From positions 5,146,001-5,210,000 of the forward strand of contig NC_052130.1 in assembly GCF_012273895.1 (NCBI RefSeq): 64,000 nt of DNA, read 5' to 3'. This stretch comes from Zerene cesonia (lineage: Eukaryota > Arthropoda > Insecta > Lepidoptera > Pieridae). The notes beneath the pieces were generated by a model. The model saw nothing but the letters and a program-made list of their open reading frames with translations, was not told where the DNA came from and searched no databases. Position numbers and translations under genes: made by a program. This document shows, one piece after another, positions 13,701 through 25,700 of the stretch (its first letter is position 1; each line of letters opens with the position of its first letter).

Positions 13701-16700
13701 ATGGATCTTTCTAAATTATGTAATAAATATCAAGAAATAAAAAAATCAAAGACCAAAAATAAACATTGTTTAAAAATACGCTCTGATGACTGAGTCAACC
13801 AAATTTCTTGGTCTTATACGGAGTAAATGTGGTTATTATTCTTCTTTTTAAGTGGATCAAAATTGAGTTGAGTCAGTTACATCCTACTAATATTTTAAAT
13901 GCGTAAGGATATAAAAGTTTGTAAGTATGTGCGTGTGTTTGTTGCTCTTTCACGCAAAAACTACTAAACCGAGTGCAATGAAAATTGGTACGTAGACAGC
14001 TGGACAACTGGAATAACATATAGGAAACTTTTTATCCCGATATTCCTACGGGACTCTGACTTACGCGGGTGAATCCGCGGTGCGCAGTTAGTACAAACAT
14101 ACAGGTAAAATTAATAAAAGCATGTTGATAAGTACAGATAATAAACACTGAAAATGAAAAAGAGTAAAATATATATTTTACGGATGATATTTAGAAAGTA
14201 GACAGTATTTTTAATGTCATAGAATATAAAGCAGCTGATGTTAGATAACAATTGTATGGTGAATGTGGAAGAGTGTTTAATTCGTAATTTCCTCAAAAAC
14301 AGGATACGAATAAGCAAGGATGTAATAAACATGATTTCCTTTAGATAATCTCTTCGAATTCTAATGAGAGGGAAATGTTTGGCAGGAAATTTGGCTATAA
14401 TCGTAATGTTTATCAAATTAAATTAATTCTGGTTTCGAACGAGTTTAGGCATATTTTGTAATTTGTTTGTTGTGTGTGTGGAAATTTTTTGAGAAATATG
14501 TTATGAAAAGGGATAATGGATTGATGGATTTAACTACTACCCTAAATTTTAAATTTGAACCAAACCACAATATTGAAGAATAACAGTACAAATTTGTCTT
14601 TTTAACGTTATACCAAATTGTTGTCTCTATTACCTAGCCTAATGTACCGATATCCTGAGTACTCCTGTTTCATCGATTATATTTTTCCATACAAAAAGAA
14701 AGCCAACATAAACGCTACATACAATAACGTTAAGTACGATTAATTAAAATTTCTTAGCTCAAATAATATAAGGCACAAAAACACTACATACATTGTGACC
14801 AGTGAAACACAAATTGTGATTCACAATACCAATAAATCATTATCTTATTTGGAATAAACTTTGTTTCCGTTGATTATTTAAAATATCCATCTTGTGATAT
14901 TATAATGCATATATTCAGGTCTGGGCACACACGGCTTGACTGCGGACTCATCAGGCTCGCTGATATCTCTGCACGTGGCCATGAAGAATGAACTGCAGCG
15001 GCATGTCGACGTGTACAAGCAGGCTCTGCACAAACTGGAGGAGCTGGTAAGAACGACGTAGTGCATACACACAAACAATTTGTTAGTGAATGTACAACAC
15101 ATGGTACATGGCACACAACATAACACAACACAGCACGTAGTACACAAGACAATCCTCAAGGTACGACGCACAATACTACACAACGCTACGCAATGCAACA
15201 CAGCACAACACAACACAACACCACACAACACCACAAAACACCACACAACACAGCACAACACAACACAACACAACACAGTACACAATACACAACACCACAC
15301 AACACAGCACAACACAACACAACACAACACAGTACACAATACACAATACACGACACAACACACAACACACGACACAACCCTCAACCCTCAACAGATGACC
15401 CACAACACAACGAACCAAACACTAAACAGAGCCAAAACCTTGCAGTCACCGATCACGATCAACCAAGAGCCCGCGTCCTCGTCCCACCAGCGGCTGCTGG
15501 CGCTGTCGCACGCGGACGTCGAGCGGCGCCTCATCGACAACAAGTCGCTCCTCACTATTGTCGATAAGCCGGCGCTGCGGCAGCTGCCCACCCTCGTCGC
15601 ATCACTAGCGGCGAGGGTGGAGAGCGATAAGGCGGTGCTGGCCTGCGTGGGACAGATCAAGAGGAGCGACCCCACCTTGGATCTGAGTGATACGAGGTAC
15701 GTGTTAATTTGTTAAGTTTTTATTTTGATTTTTTTGTACATTTTTCAATTGCGAATCAATTGAAGTATACATTACCCGTGTCTTTCGTTTATGATACTTA
15801 TGGACCGCTTGGCTACTCATGAGTTTTTAAGTCACTTTTAGGAATGGACTGGTATAAAATACATTGTATCTGTATGTGTACACTGGCCAATTAAATTAAC
15901 GAACTTATTTTATTTATATCAATAAGCCCTTAATTTGCACTTATTAGAATTCAAATTCTATCTTTATGACATAACATAGATTAAACATTGTAAACAGTTT
16001 CACAGAAAACACAACAATTTGTCAATAACATGACAAGTTGTTGTGTTTTCTGTTGTATGACATATTACAAGGAAGTAAAACAATTAAACCCTCTCTGAAT
16101 GATAAATCCACGTTAAAAACCTTTTAATCACAAACAAATAAAGTAAATCATTGCGATGCAGTGCTAGGTAGGGCGTGAAAATTCATATCTACAATCTCGA
16201 GATCTCGTTTCCTAGATCGTGGGATGTAAATGATATCATCTGTCTATTGAGGAACGGGAAATTTATTTCACGCGTTTGCTCTAAAGCCGTTTATATCGCA
16301 CCTGACGGATACGATACGATATTGCACGATACGTGAGTAAAAGTCGGACTGTATACTAGAAAGAGTAATTATAACTTGGGGGTTATATATGCCGAGTTTG
16401 AATTGTTTAAAAGAACCGATGAAGTTAATACTTAGTCTGGCCATAAATACTGTTACACTTAATTATAAAAAAATATTACATTTGAATTTCGAATCTGTCA
16501 TNNNNNNNNNNNNNNNNNNNNNNNNNNNNNNNNNNNNNNNNNNNNNNNNNNNNNNNNNNNNNNNNNNNNNNNNNNNNNNNNNNNNNNNNNNNNNNNNNNN
16601 NNNNNNNNNNNNNNNNNNNNNNNNNNNNNNNNNNNNNNNNNNNNNNNNNNNNNNNNNNNNNNNNNNNNNNNNNNNNNNNNNNNNNNNNNNNNNNNNNNNN

Positions 16701-19700
16701 NNNNNNNNNNNNNNNNNNNNNNNNNNNNNNNNNNNNNNNNNNNNNNNNNNNNNNNNNNNNNNNNNNNNNNNNNNNNNNNNNNNNNNNNNNNNNNNNNNNN
16801 NNNNNNNNNNNNNNNNNNNNNNNNNNNNNNNNNNNNNNNNNNNNNNNNNNNNNNNNNNNNNNNNNNNNNNNNNNNNNNNNNNNNNNNNNNNNNNNNNNNN
16901 NNNNNNNNNNNNNNNNNNNNNNNNNNNNNNNNNNNNNNNNNNNNNNNNNNNNNNNNNNNNNNNNNNNNNNNNNNNNNNNNNNNNNNNNNNNNNNNNNNNN
17001 NNNNNNNNNNNNNNNNNNNNNNNNNNNNNNNNNNNNNNNNNNNNNNNNNNNNNNNNNNNNNNNNNNNNNNNNNNNNNNNNNNNNNNNNNNNNNNNNNNNN
17101 NNNNNNNNNNNNNNNNNNNNNNNNNNNNNNNNNNNNNNNNNNNNNNNNNNNNNNNNNNNNNNNNNNNNNNNNNNNNNNNNNNNNNNNNNNNNNNNNNNNN
17201 NNNNNNNNNNNNNNNNNNNNNNNNNNNNNNNNNNNNNNNNNNNNNNNNNNNNNNNNNNNNNNNNNNNNNNNNNNNNNNNNNNNNNNNNNNNNNNNNNNNN
17301 NNNNNNNNNNNNNNNNNNNNNNNNNNNNNNNNNNNNNNNNNNNNNNNNNNNNNNNNNNNNNNNNNNNNNNNNNNNNNNNNNNNNNNNNNNNNNNNNNNNN
17401 NNNNNNNNNNNNNNNNNNNNNNNNNNNNNNNNNNNNNNNNNNNNNNNNNNNNNNNNNNNNNNNNNNNNNNNNNNNNNNNNNNNNNNNNNNNNNNNNNNNN
17501 NAGTAATAAATGTTATTTGCAGTTAACAATTTTCTTTTTTCTTTATTACAATATTTATGGCAAGACTAGGTAATTTCATGTGCGATCTGTAAAATTATGC
17601 ATGTGTCTACGCAAAGAAGGGTGTGTTATTTAACTTAATATATGTATGTTCTATACAGACAGTCTGACAGATACAATCTATCAAGACAAAGCCGATTAAG
17701 CTGAAATTTGACATGCAGATAACCCAAGTTTGGGAGAAGCGGCGCGCAACAGCTAGTTTTTAAAATAAATATACAAAGCTTCTATATCGGCTTCGCTACA
17801 ATCATCTTCATTTCAAAGTGCATTCCTATACAAAAATCTATCTCTGCCACGTCTCCAAGTTACACTTCGAAAGTATCCTTTGCTAAAATTCCAAGCATCT
17901 ATTAATCAAAATTCATACACATCGATTCATCAAGCAAAAAAATGTGAAAATCGGCTAAGTACTTTCTCAGTTATACGATGATAGTACATTGCTTGTCAAT
18001 GTGAGAAGGAAAAAACACATTGAAAATCAATATTAACTTGGAGAAAGAAATAGGAAGCAATGAATCGTGTCGCAGTCGTTACGCGCTTACTAAATGATAC
18101 AGTGTAATTTTACACTTATACGAGAAATTTCTGTTATTGTCACGCAATGTAACTGCAGTTGTTCGTACTTAAATACTGATGACGGTACATACTTAAATTT
18201 AATTGTATGTTCAAAACAGCAGTATTAAGAAGTACCTGTTTTATAATATAAATCACTATAAAGGGGAAACATTTGTGTTTTTTATTATGTTTGTAATGTT
18301 TGTAAAACATATGGACCGATTTTAAAAACTCTTCGACTATTAGAAAGCTTCATTACTGAGTTACGTAGACTATATATGTACCATGGGCAAAACCGGAGCG
18401 GACTGCTAGTCCTACTAATATTATGAATGTGAAAGTTTCTAAGGAAAAACTACTGAACCGATTGCAATGAAATTTGGTACGTAGGCAGCTGGACAATTGG
18501 AATAACATATGGGCAACTTTTTATCCCGATATTCCTACGGGATACGGACTAACTGTGCGGGGCGCAGCTAGTTTTTAAATAATTTAAAAATTGCCGTTTA
18601 AGTGATCATAATCTACCAGACAAATAAACTCTTCAAAGACAATAGAACCCGGTTGCTTTCAGTTCTAATTATTCTACCAAAGAGTTTATACATGCGGTTG
18701 ACTCACCTTATTTCTGATGTTACGTAAAACATAATCAGATTTCAAATATACGGAGGTACTTTCGCGGTTTTGTAATTTAGAAAACATTAGCAATTCATAT
18801 GTTATTTGGGACGAGACATGATTTATAGCACAAGTTATTTATTGGACATTTCTTTGCCGACAAAGACTTAATTTCGCTAATAAAATCAGTAAACAAGATA
18901 TTAGTTATCTGTATAAGTTTCTTTTATAGTATTAATTATAAAAAAAATTTACATTTACGTGCTTCTTTATGTCTTAAATATCGACGAAAGGAAATAAATC
19001 ATTATTTTTTAAATATAAATTATGCAGATTTTTTGTAACGCTCTAACTAATCAAAGTTTGTGTTTTTTTAGTTGTAGAAGAATTTGTATTTTTGTTTGCT
19101 TGTTTGTAATGGATAAACTCCTAAAACTACTCAACCGATTTTCAAAATTATTTTACCATTAGAAAGCTGCAACTTCACTGAATGATATAGGCTATATATG
19201 TACCACGGGTGATGCCGGGTCGAACAGCTAGTTCCTATATATTTATGCCACAAAAAAATACACATTGCGTAAACAAGCTACCTAACTAACTGTTGCCTGG
19301 TAGAGATGGCTTTTAGCCATAAGGCCGCCATTTGCGTACTAGTTTTTGTTAAATTTTATTTCTTTTTTATATTTTGAAAGTGTGCAATAAAGAATAAATA
19401 AGCTACATGCAGCGTATGCCAATAGTTTTATTTCAATAGGATTTTGACCTGTTACTAAATTCGCTAAAGCAATTTGAAAGGTACCTAACTCACAACTCAC
19501 TTGCTTTGTCGTAGCCCTCAATTTGCAACAATGGTTAATACAGTTAGCATTCAAATTTATATTTCCTATTCACAGGCTCGTAAACTGTTTATTGTTATTG
19601 TATTAAATAACGGAATTTCTCTGGAGAAAATGCTGTTTGTTAATTGAGCGCTTTACGTATGTTATGTTCTAGCTTCTAGCCTATTTAGTCTTCTATCTAT

Positions 19701-22700
19701 ATTTTATCTTCTATCTTCTTCTTCTTTATAAATATTATAAAGAGGAAGAGTTTGCATTTTTTTTTGTTCATTTGTAATGGATATGCACAAAATCTACTGG
19801 AGCGATTTTAAAAATTCTTTCACCATTTGCAACTGTAACTTCGATGAGTATACATAGACTATATACGTACCACGGGCGAGCCCGGGGCGAACTGCTAGTT
19901 TAGTATTAAAACTAGAATGTGTTTTTCAGCATAAAGCGTTTATAATTTGCCAATATTCTGTTATATATGTAGTAGTTAAGATTTTATTCTGTTATATGCT
20001 AAAAGAAACATAAACGCATAATATAATTAACAAATTGCATTCAATTTAATTATTATGTTTTGATCAATTTTCTTTAATTAATTCTTTTCAATATTTTTGA
20101 ATATAAACCCACTCTCATATTTATAAATATTATTTTATCACACAGACATCGTAATTACCATTCTCAGAACTGAAATATCGTGAGAAAGCGAGCTGTCTAC
20201 GCAGTAGATGTGTATTTAGTTAGCTGTCACGTCATCATAGAAATGAGTGACAATATATTGCTGCGTTCACGCAATGTATATATCTTAGGTAATAGGAAAT
20301 GGCGGTGATTTCTTCTAGAGCCTTCCGTGTATGTTTGCTTGATTTCTATCCGGACTGTAGTGTGATATTAAATTATAAACGCTTTTTATATTATATAGTT
20401 TAAGAACACTTTTATCCCACTTCAAAATAAGGAGGACGTTCTTAATTTGACTGTATTTTTTGTGTCTACACACAACAACCACCTTTTCATAAAATTTTAC
20501 GTGGTGAGCCGATATTGATGATAATTTTAATATTCAAAAGCTTGTAATGTGGTCCCATTAAAATTTTATCTAGTTGTGAAAATTTTTAGGCAACTTATGT
20601 TTTTTTTCTTTTCATTAAAATGGTTACGATATTTGCGTTCCTTGATCTTTATTTATTCTTTCTAAGGTCTTATTTCTATAATATAACAAATTTATGGCGA
20701 CAGTGCTTACATTGCGAAAGCTTTGTATCGGCTATACTAAGGGCAGTACTAATTATTCTGTGCTAAGGGTCTGTGATTATTAATATTTTAACGTTTATAG
20801 TACGGGTACTGTACAACAGTAAAGCAATTTAAGTAATGTTCAAATTCATTTAACATAACGCTTCAATGACTTTGAAAGAGTTATTCTATACCCATATGAA
20901 TCGTCTAGTCAGTTATATTATCTCGAATGTTCTAGAAGTGTGAACAGTCCACAAGAGTAAAACAATGGGTATAAATCTAATAAATTCGACTATAATTTGT
21001 ATAATTGCTACAATGTTATCTCGCCTTTCCCATTTACCGAATTCTGAATGAAAGTGATTATGTCATATTTGATGGGAATTTTTTATGCGTAGCGCCTCTT
21101 CGTTACGTTATTTTATTGCTCTTCTGTTTCTGATATTTTAAAACCTGGTAAAATATAAAAAAGAGTAGAAAGTCTGATTAATTAATTAAATAAATAGTAT
21201 GTTTCTTTAATTTAATAGCGATTGAGCTGGTGGTTCGCCTGATGGTAAGGTAGCATCTTATATATAAAATTCACGTGTGACAATGTAAGTTATCATACTC
21301 CTCAGAAACGTCTGGAACGATTCTCGCGAAACGTTGTGTGCATATTGGGTATGTCTGAGAATTGGCCAACATCTATTTTTCATACCCCTAAATGATAAGA
21401 GTAAGGCAGAACAGCGTTTGCTGGGTTAGCTAGTAGATGTATAGAAATACAAGCTTTTGTCAGCTGTTAAAATCGTAGTAGTTTAATAGGTGCATAGTAT
21501 AAAGCGAAGTCGCTTCCCGCGTCTGTATGTTTCGATCATTATCTCAGCTACACAACGGATTTTGATGTTTTTACGGTACAGCCATTTCGGAGGAGTTCGC
21601 TAACTAAAATTGTGACACGGGAATTTTATATCTAAGCTAATATTATAAAGCTGAATAGATTGTTTGTTTGAAAGCACTAATCTCAGGAATTACTGGTCCG
21701 ATTTGGAAAAATTCTGTCAGTATTAAATAGCCCCTTTATTGAGGAAGGTTATAGGCTATATATGTAATACGGGCGAAGCCGGGGCGGACCGCTAGTATTT
21801 ATATAATTAAGTAGCTACCTAGAGATTATGTTTTCGAATTAAGTTCTCTTTAAATTACGTAAACTCAAAACAAACATACGCCCAAACAAACAAATCTCAG
21901 GAATTACTGGTACGATTTGGAAAAATTATTTCAGTGTTAGATAGCCCATTTACTGAAGGCTATAGGCTATATATGTACCACGGACGAAACCGGGAGGACA
22001 GCTAGTATAAGACATGTTCCCCCCCCAGGCCAGTGGCCGGTGTGCTGATGAGCTACTCGCGGGGGTGCGCGGCGGTGCTCTCGCAGATGAGCGCGCCGCC
22101 GCCGCCCCCCGACGCGCCGCGCTCCCCCACCGACTCCGCCAGCGACGGCTACCACTCGGATAGCGATGACGCCCACCAACATCCTGATAGGTGAGTAGCC
22201 AGTGAAGATATCAATGAGGACTATGCTCATTGACCGGAAAATCGAACCCAGTACACCTCGTTCCACTCACGTGCTAACCACTTAATACGTACACGTGTTC
22301 CCACTTCACCTTGTGAGGTGAAGTGGAGACGAACAAAAATAAAGTCTCAGTCGGGCAGGACACAGTGGGCTGATCACCTACTTGTCCATTAAAAGAAAAT
22401 CGATCAGTGAAGCAAGAGCATTTGCCCCATACGGGACTTCACTTATATGATCATTGAAAAGCGATAAAAGCTCGTGTCACTTTCCTCATCCTTCCCATCC
22501 CATTTCTTTATTCTCGCCGTCAACCTTTCCTTATCCTTTACCTCTTAAAAGCGGGCAACACAGCGGCACTACCCCTGCAAATGTTCATGGGCGGTGGTAA
22601 TCGCTTACCATCAGGGGAACCACCAGCTCAGTTGCCCGCTTTCACCTAAAAAACGATGATGTATTCTATATATAATTTTATCGATGAAGAATCTTTTGAA

Positions 22701-25700
22701 TTTTATAATTTAAAACAAAGATCTTCAGGATTTGAGTGAATAACTGGCAATACATTAAAATATTGCCGGTTGGTAACGCATACAATAAAAAATATATTAA
22801 GTTAAAAATGCTTCTTTATATACATTATTACTTATTGGAGGAACTATCTAACTATCTAAATAAATTCTATAAAAGCACAACCGGTGTTACGTTCTTTCTG
22901 TATTTCCTTGACTTATTTATTTGTTTATTTTATACTTTATTACACACACACACACAAAGAAATACAGACATCTTCTGTGTGTGCAATAAAATATTAAATA
23001 AATACTATGATTAACATATAGGAACCAGCTAATATCCCAATACGCGGCGGTGTGGTCGTACGCGATGGAAGAGACTCTACCAGCCCTCTCCGCTCTGGAG
23101 GAGCTGAAGCAGACTCCGCAACTGAAGTACAAGATCGTCTTCTCCGTTGTTGTGGTGAGTCACACTTCACTATCCTACTAATCCTACTAATATTATAAAT
23201 ACGCAAGTTTGTAAGGATGTGTGTGTGTGTGTGTTTGTTGCTCTTTCACGCAAAAACTACTAAAGCGATTGCAATGAAATTTGCTACGTTGAAAGCTGGA
23301 CTAACACATAGGCATCTGTTTATCGCGATATTCCTACGAGATACAGACTTACGCGGCTGACACCGCGGGGCACAGCTAGTCTATACTCCTATACTAATAT
23401 TATAAAGAGAATTTGTATTTTTGTTTCTTTGTAATGGATGCGATAAAGGTCCTAAGTTTTCCGGACAATGTTTTAAAATCTTTTGAGTTTTTTAATATGA
23501 AATAATTTTCGGCACTTCAATAGTTATCGCCGTAAGCTTACAACTATGTCCAACTTTCTAGCGCTTTCTGTTGACAAAAACTTGTGTTTTAAGAAACTTG
23601 GATTGCATATTATCCATATGTTTCTAATAAATAAATAAATAAAAATATCAATATTATAAACGCGAAAGCTTTTTCTTTCTATTTTTTATCTTTTTTTCAT
23701 GACGCAATGGCACCATTTTATGTTTGGAGATGAGAGCTAGTGACATAGCAATATATAAGCAATACATAGAAACATCTCGCGGGTGAAACCGCGGGCGAAA
23801 AGCTAGTGTATAGACTAGTAAAGATGGATGATATTGATAGATTTTCATTTTTATTACACCCTTTGAAGAAAATCCTTAATTTTATATTCCAGTCTTTCAA
23901 CTTTAAGCAAGATACAATGGACGGAAGGTTTTATGACCAGTTTTATCAAATGGGTTATAAAACCTCTCGCTATCGTGAAAAACGTTAAGACTTCCTAATA
24001 TTTCAGCGAGTTGGGTGTTTATTAAATTTTATGGATTTATTATATTTACTATCATTGAATTAGATAATGGTTAATATTAACGAGTTACAACCTAGATATT
24101 TTGAAAAGCATGAAAGTATCATTTTAAGCCTGCACTGAAAATTGATAAACCGCTATCTTCATATATAAAAGAAGCTCGAGGAAGTTGTTGTTTCGCCATT
24201 CTCAATAACGGCTGAAAGGATTTTAATGATTTTTAACTAATTTGTGTGTTCTCTTTGCTTGCATTTAAATTGAAACAGTTCAAATTTTGAAAAACTTCCA
24301 ATAGGTCTACGAGCTTGGTGCTAATTAACTAGTTGAGTTATGTTATGTACCTCTAATATCTCATATGGCTGTCACCAGCGTACTAAGAAGATAAATAGGG
24401 GATAATAAATATCCTATGACCTTGATTCGGTTTCAAACAATCTCTGTAACAAATTTAAAAATATACAACATAAAATATAAATAAAATACCCTCAAAATTT
24501 GGAATAAAACTCATTATCGGTAAAATTATGTACATAAACCATAGCTTTTAGCGGAATAAAGAAATATTCTATAGGGACTCGCTAAACCTTGACCCACTTA
24601 TAACGTTACATTTTTCATTATCTTTGCTCAATTTTGGTGGCAGTTAATTAGCAAACTTAAAACCTTCTGTAATAATTAAATTGTGTAACATTTTTCGGTG
24701 TTGTCATTGTATTGAATAATTAAGTTCTAGGAATTACGTCACCGATGTCCACGACGACGAAAAATCTGTGTTGCGATTTGTCATAGTACTTCCAATTTTA
24801 TAACATGACTTTATGCACAATATTATCCACTTAAAAAAGCTATATCATGTTTAATTTTATTCCTTTTCTTATTTGTTCTTTTAACTTTTATCCAACATTC
24901 AAACAGTTTATTGAAATAAGACACTCGTTTCGACTCACAAACTTATATTTCACAAATTATTTTTTATATGTTAGCACAAATGCAGCTTGCAGAAATGATA
25001 AATTATATATACAATTATATACTGGTAGAAATGTCTCCCAACCTCCCTTCCACCCAGTCATTGTTCGTGCGTCACTAATATTTTCCCCACAATTTATATT
25101 TTTCGATAATTTTCAGATTTTAATAGTTACAATTATTCTACATTTGTTATATTAATTTACTAGCGGTCCGCCCCGGCTTCGCTCGTGGTACATATATAGC
25201 CTGGTGCGTAACATATATAGCGTGGTACATATATAACCTTCCTCAATAAATGGGCTATCTAACACTGAAAGAATTTTTCAAATCGGACCAGTAGTTCCTG
25301 CGATAAGTGCGTTGAAACAAACAAACAAAGAAACTCTTCGGCTTTATAATATTAGTATAGATTAAAACCTTACATAATTTTGCATAGAAGTATAAACGAT
25401 TTCTCTTCCAGCTCTCCTTCCGCGCAGCCATAAGTCTCCGCGACCGGCGCATTAGCGAGGTGAAATCTCTCCTCGGCTGCGAGAGTGAGAGTGAGAGCGA
25501 GAGTCCCGAAGTATCTGGATTCGTGTCGGCCGCCATGAGGTTACTGCGGTCCACCGCGCACAGCTTCCCGCTGGGAGAAGCAGAGAGGACTGTTGTTAAC
25601 CAGGTAAGCTGATAGAGGTTTGTTTTAGACAAAATCATGTGGTTGGATGCTGGTGAAACTTAGAACAGAGATGGATTTTGTTCTCTTATACGAGTACTGT

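Larger units (their letters stand above)
15697..22028 (+). other. Intron 4 of the Mieap-like gene (contains a gap)
   Basis: At least 6.3 kb, mostly AT-rich, with one 1000-N gap. A further Helitron-like end lies near 17640-17755. The last 800 bp upstream of exon 5 hold four successive Helitron-type pieces. Exons could be hidden in the gap, although the phases of exons 4 and 5 match directly. Confidence 0.7.

Noticed and set aside
15080..15442. Open frames on both strands in the AC-rich array (His/Thr/Asn-rich or Cys/Val-rich products)
   Set aside because: DNA made almost only of A and C (or G and T on the other strand) cannot encode stop codons, so the open frames have no evidential value.
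16389..17573. Long open frames across the N run, and similar ones at 49339-50607
   Set aside because: They are open only because N codons are not read as stops.
24847..25155. 102-codon Phe/Tyr-rich open frame
   Set aside because: Composition follows the AT-rich DNA; it lies in intron 6 and shows no domain.
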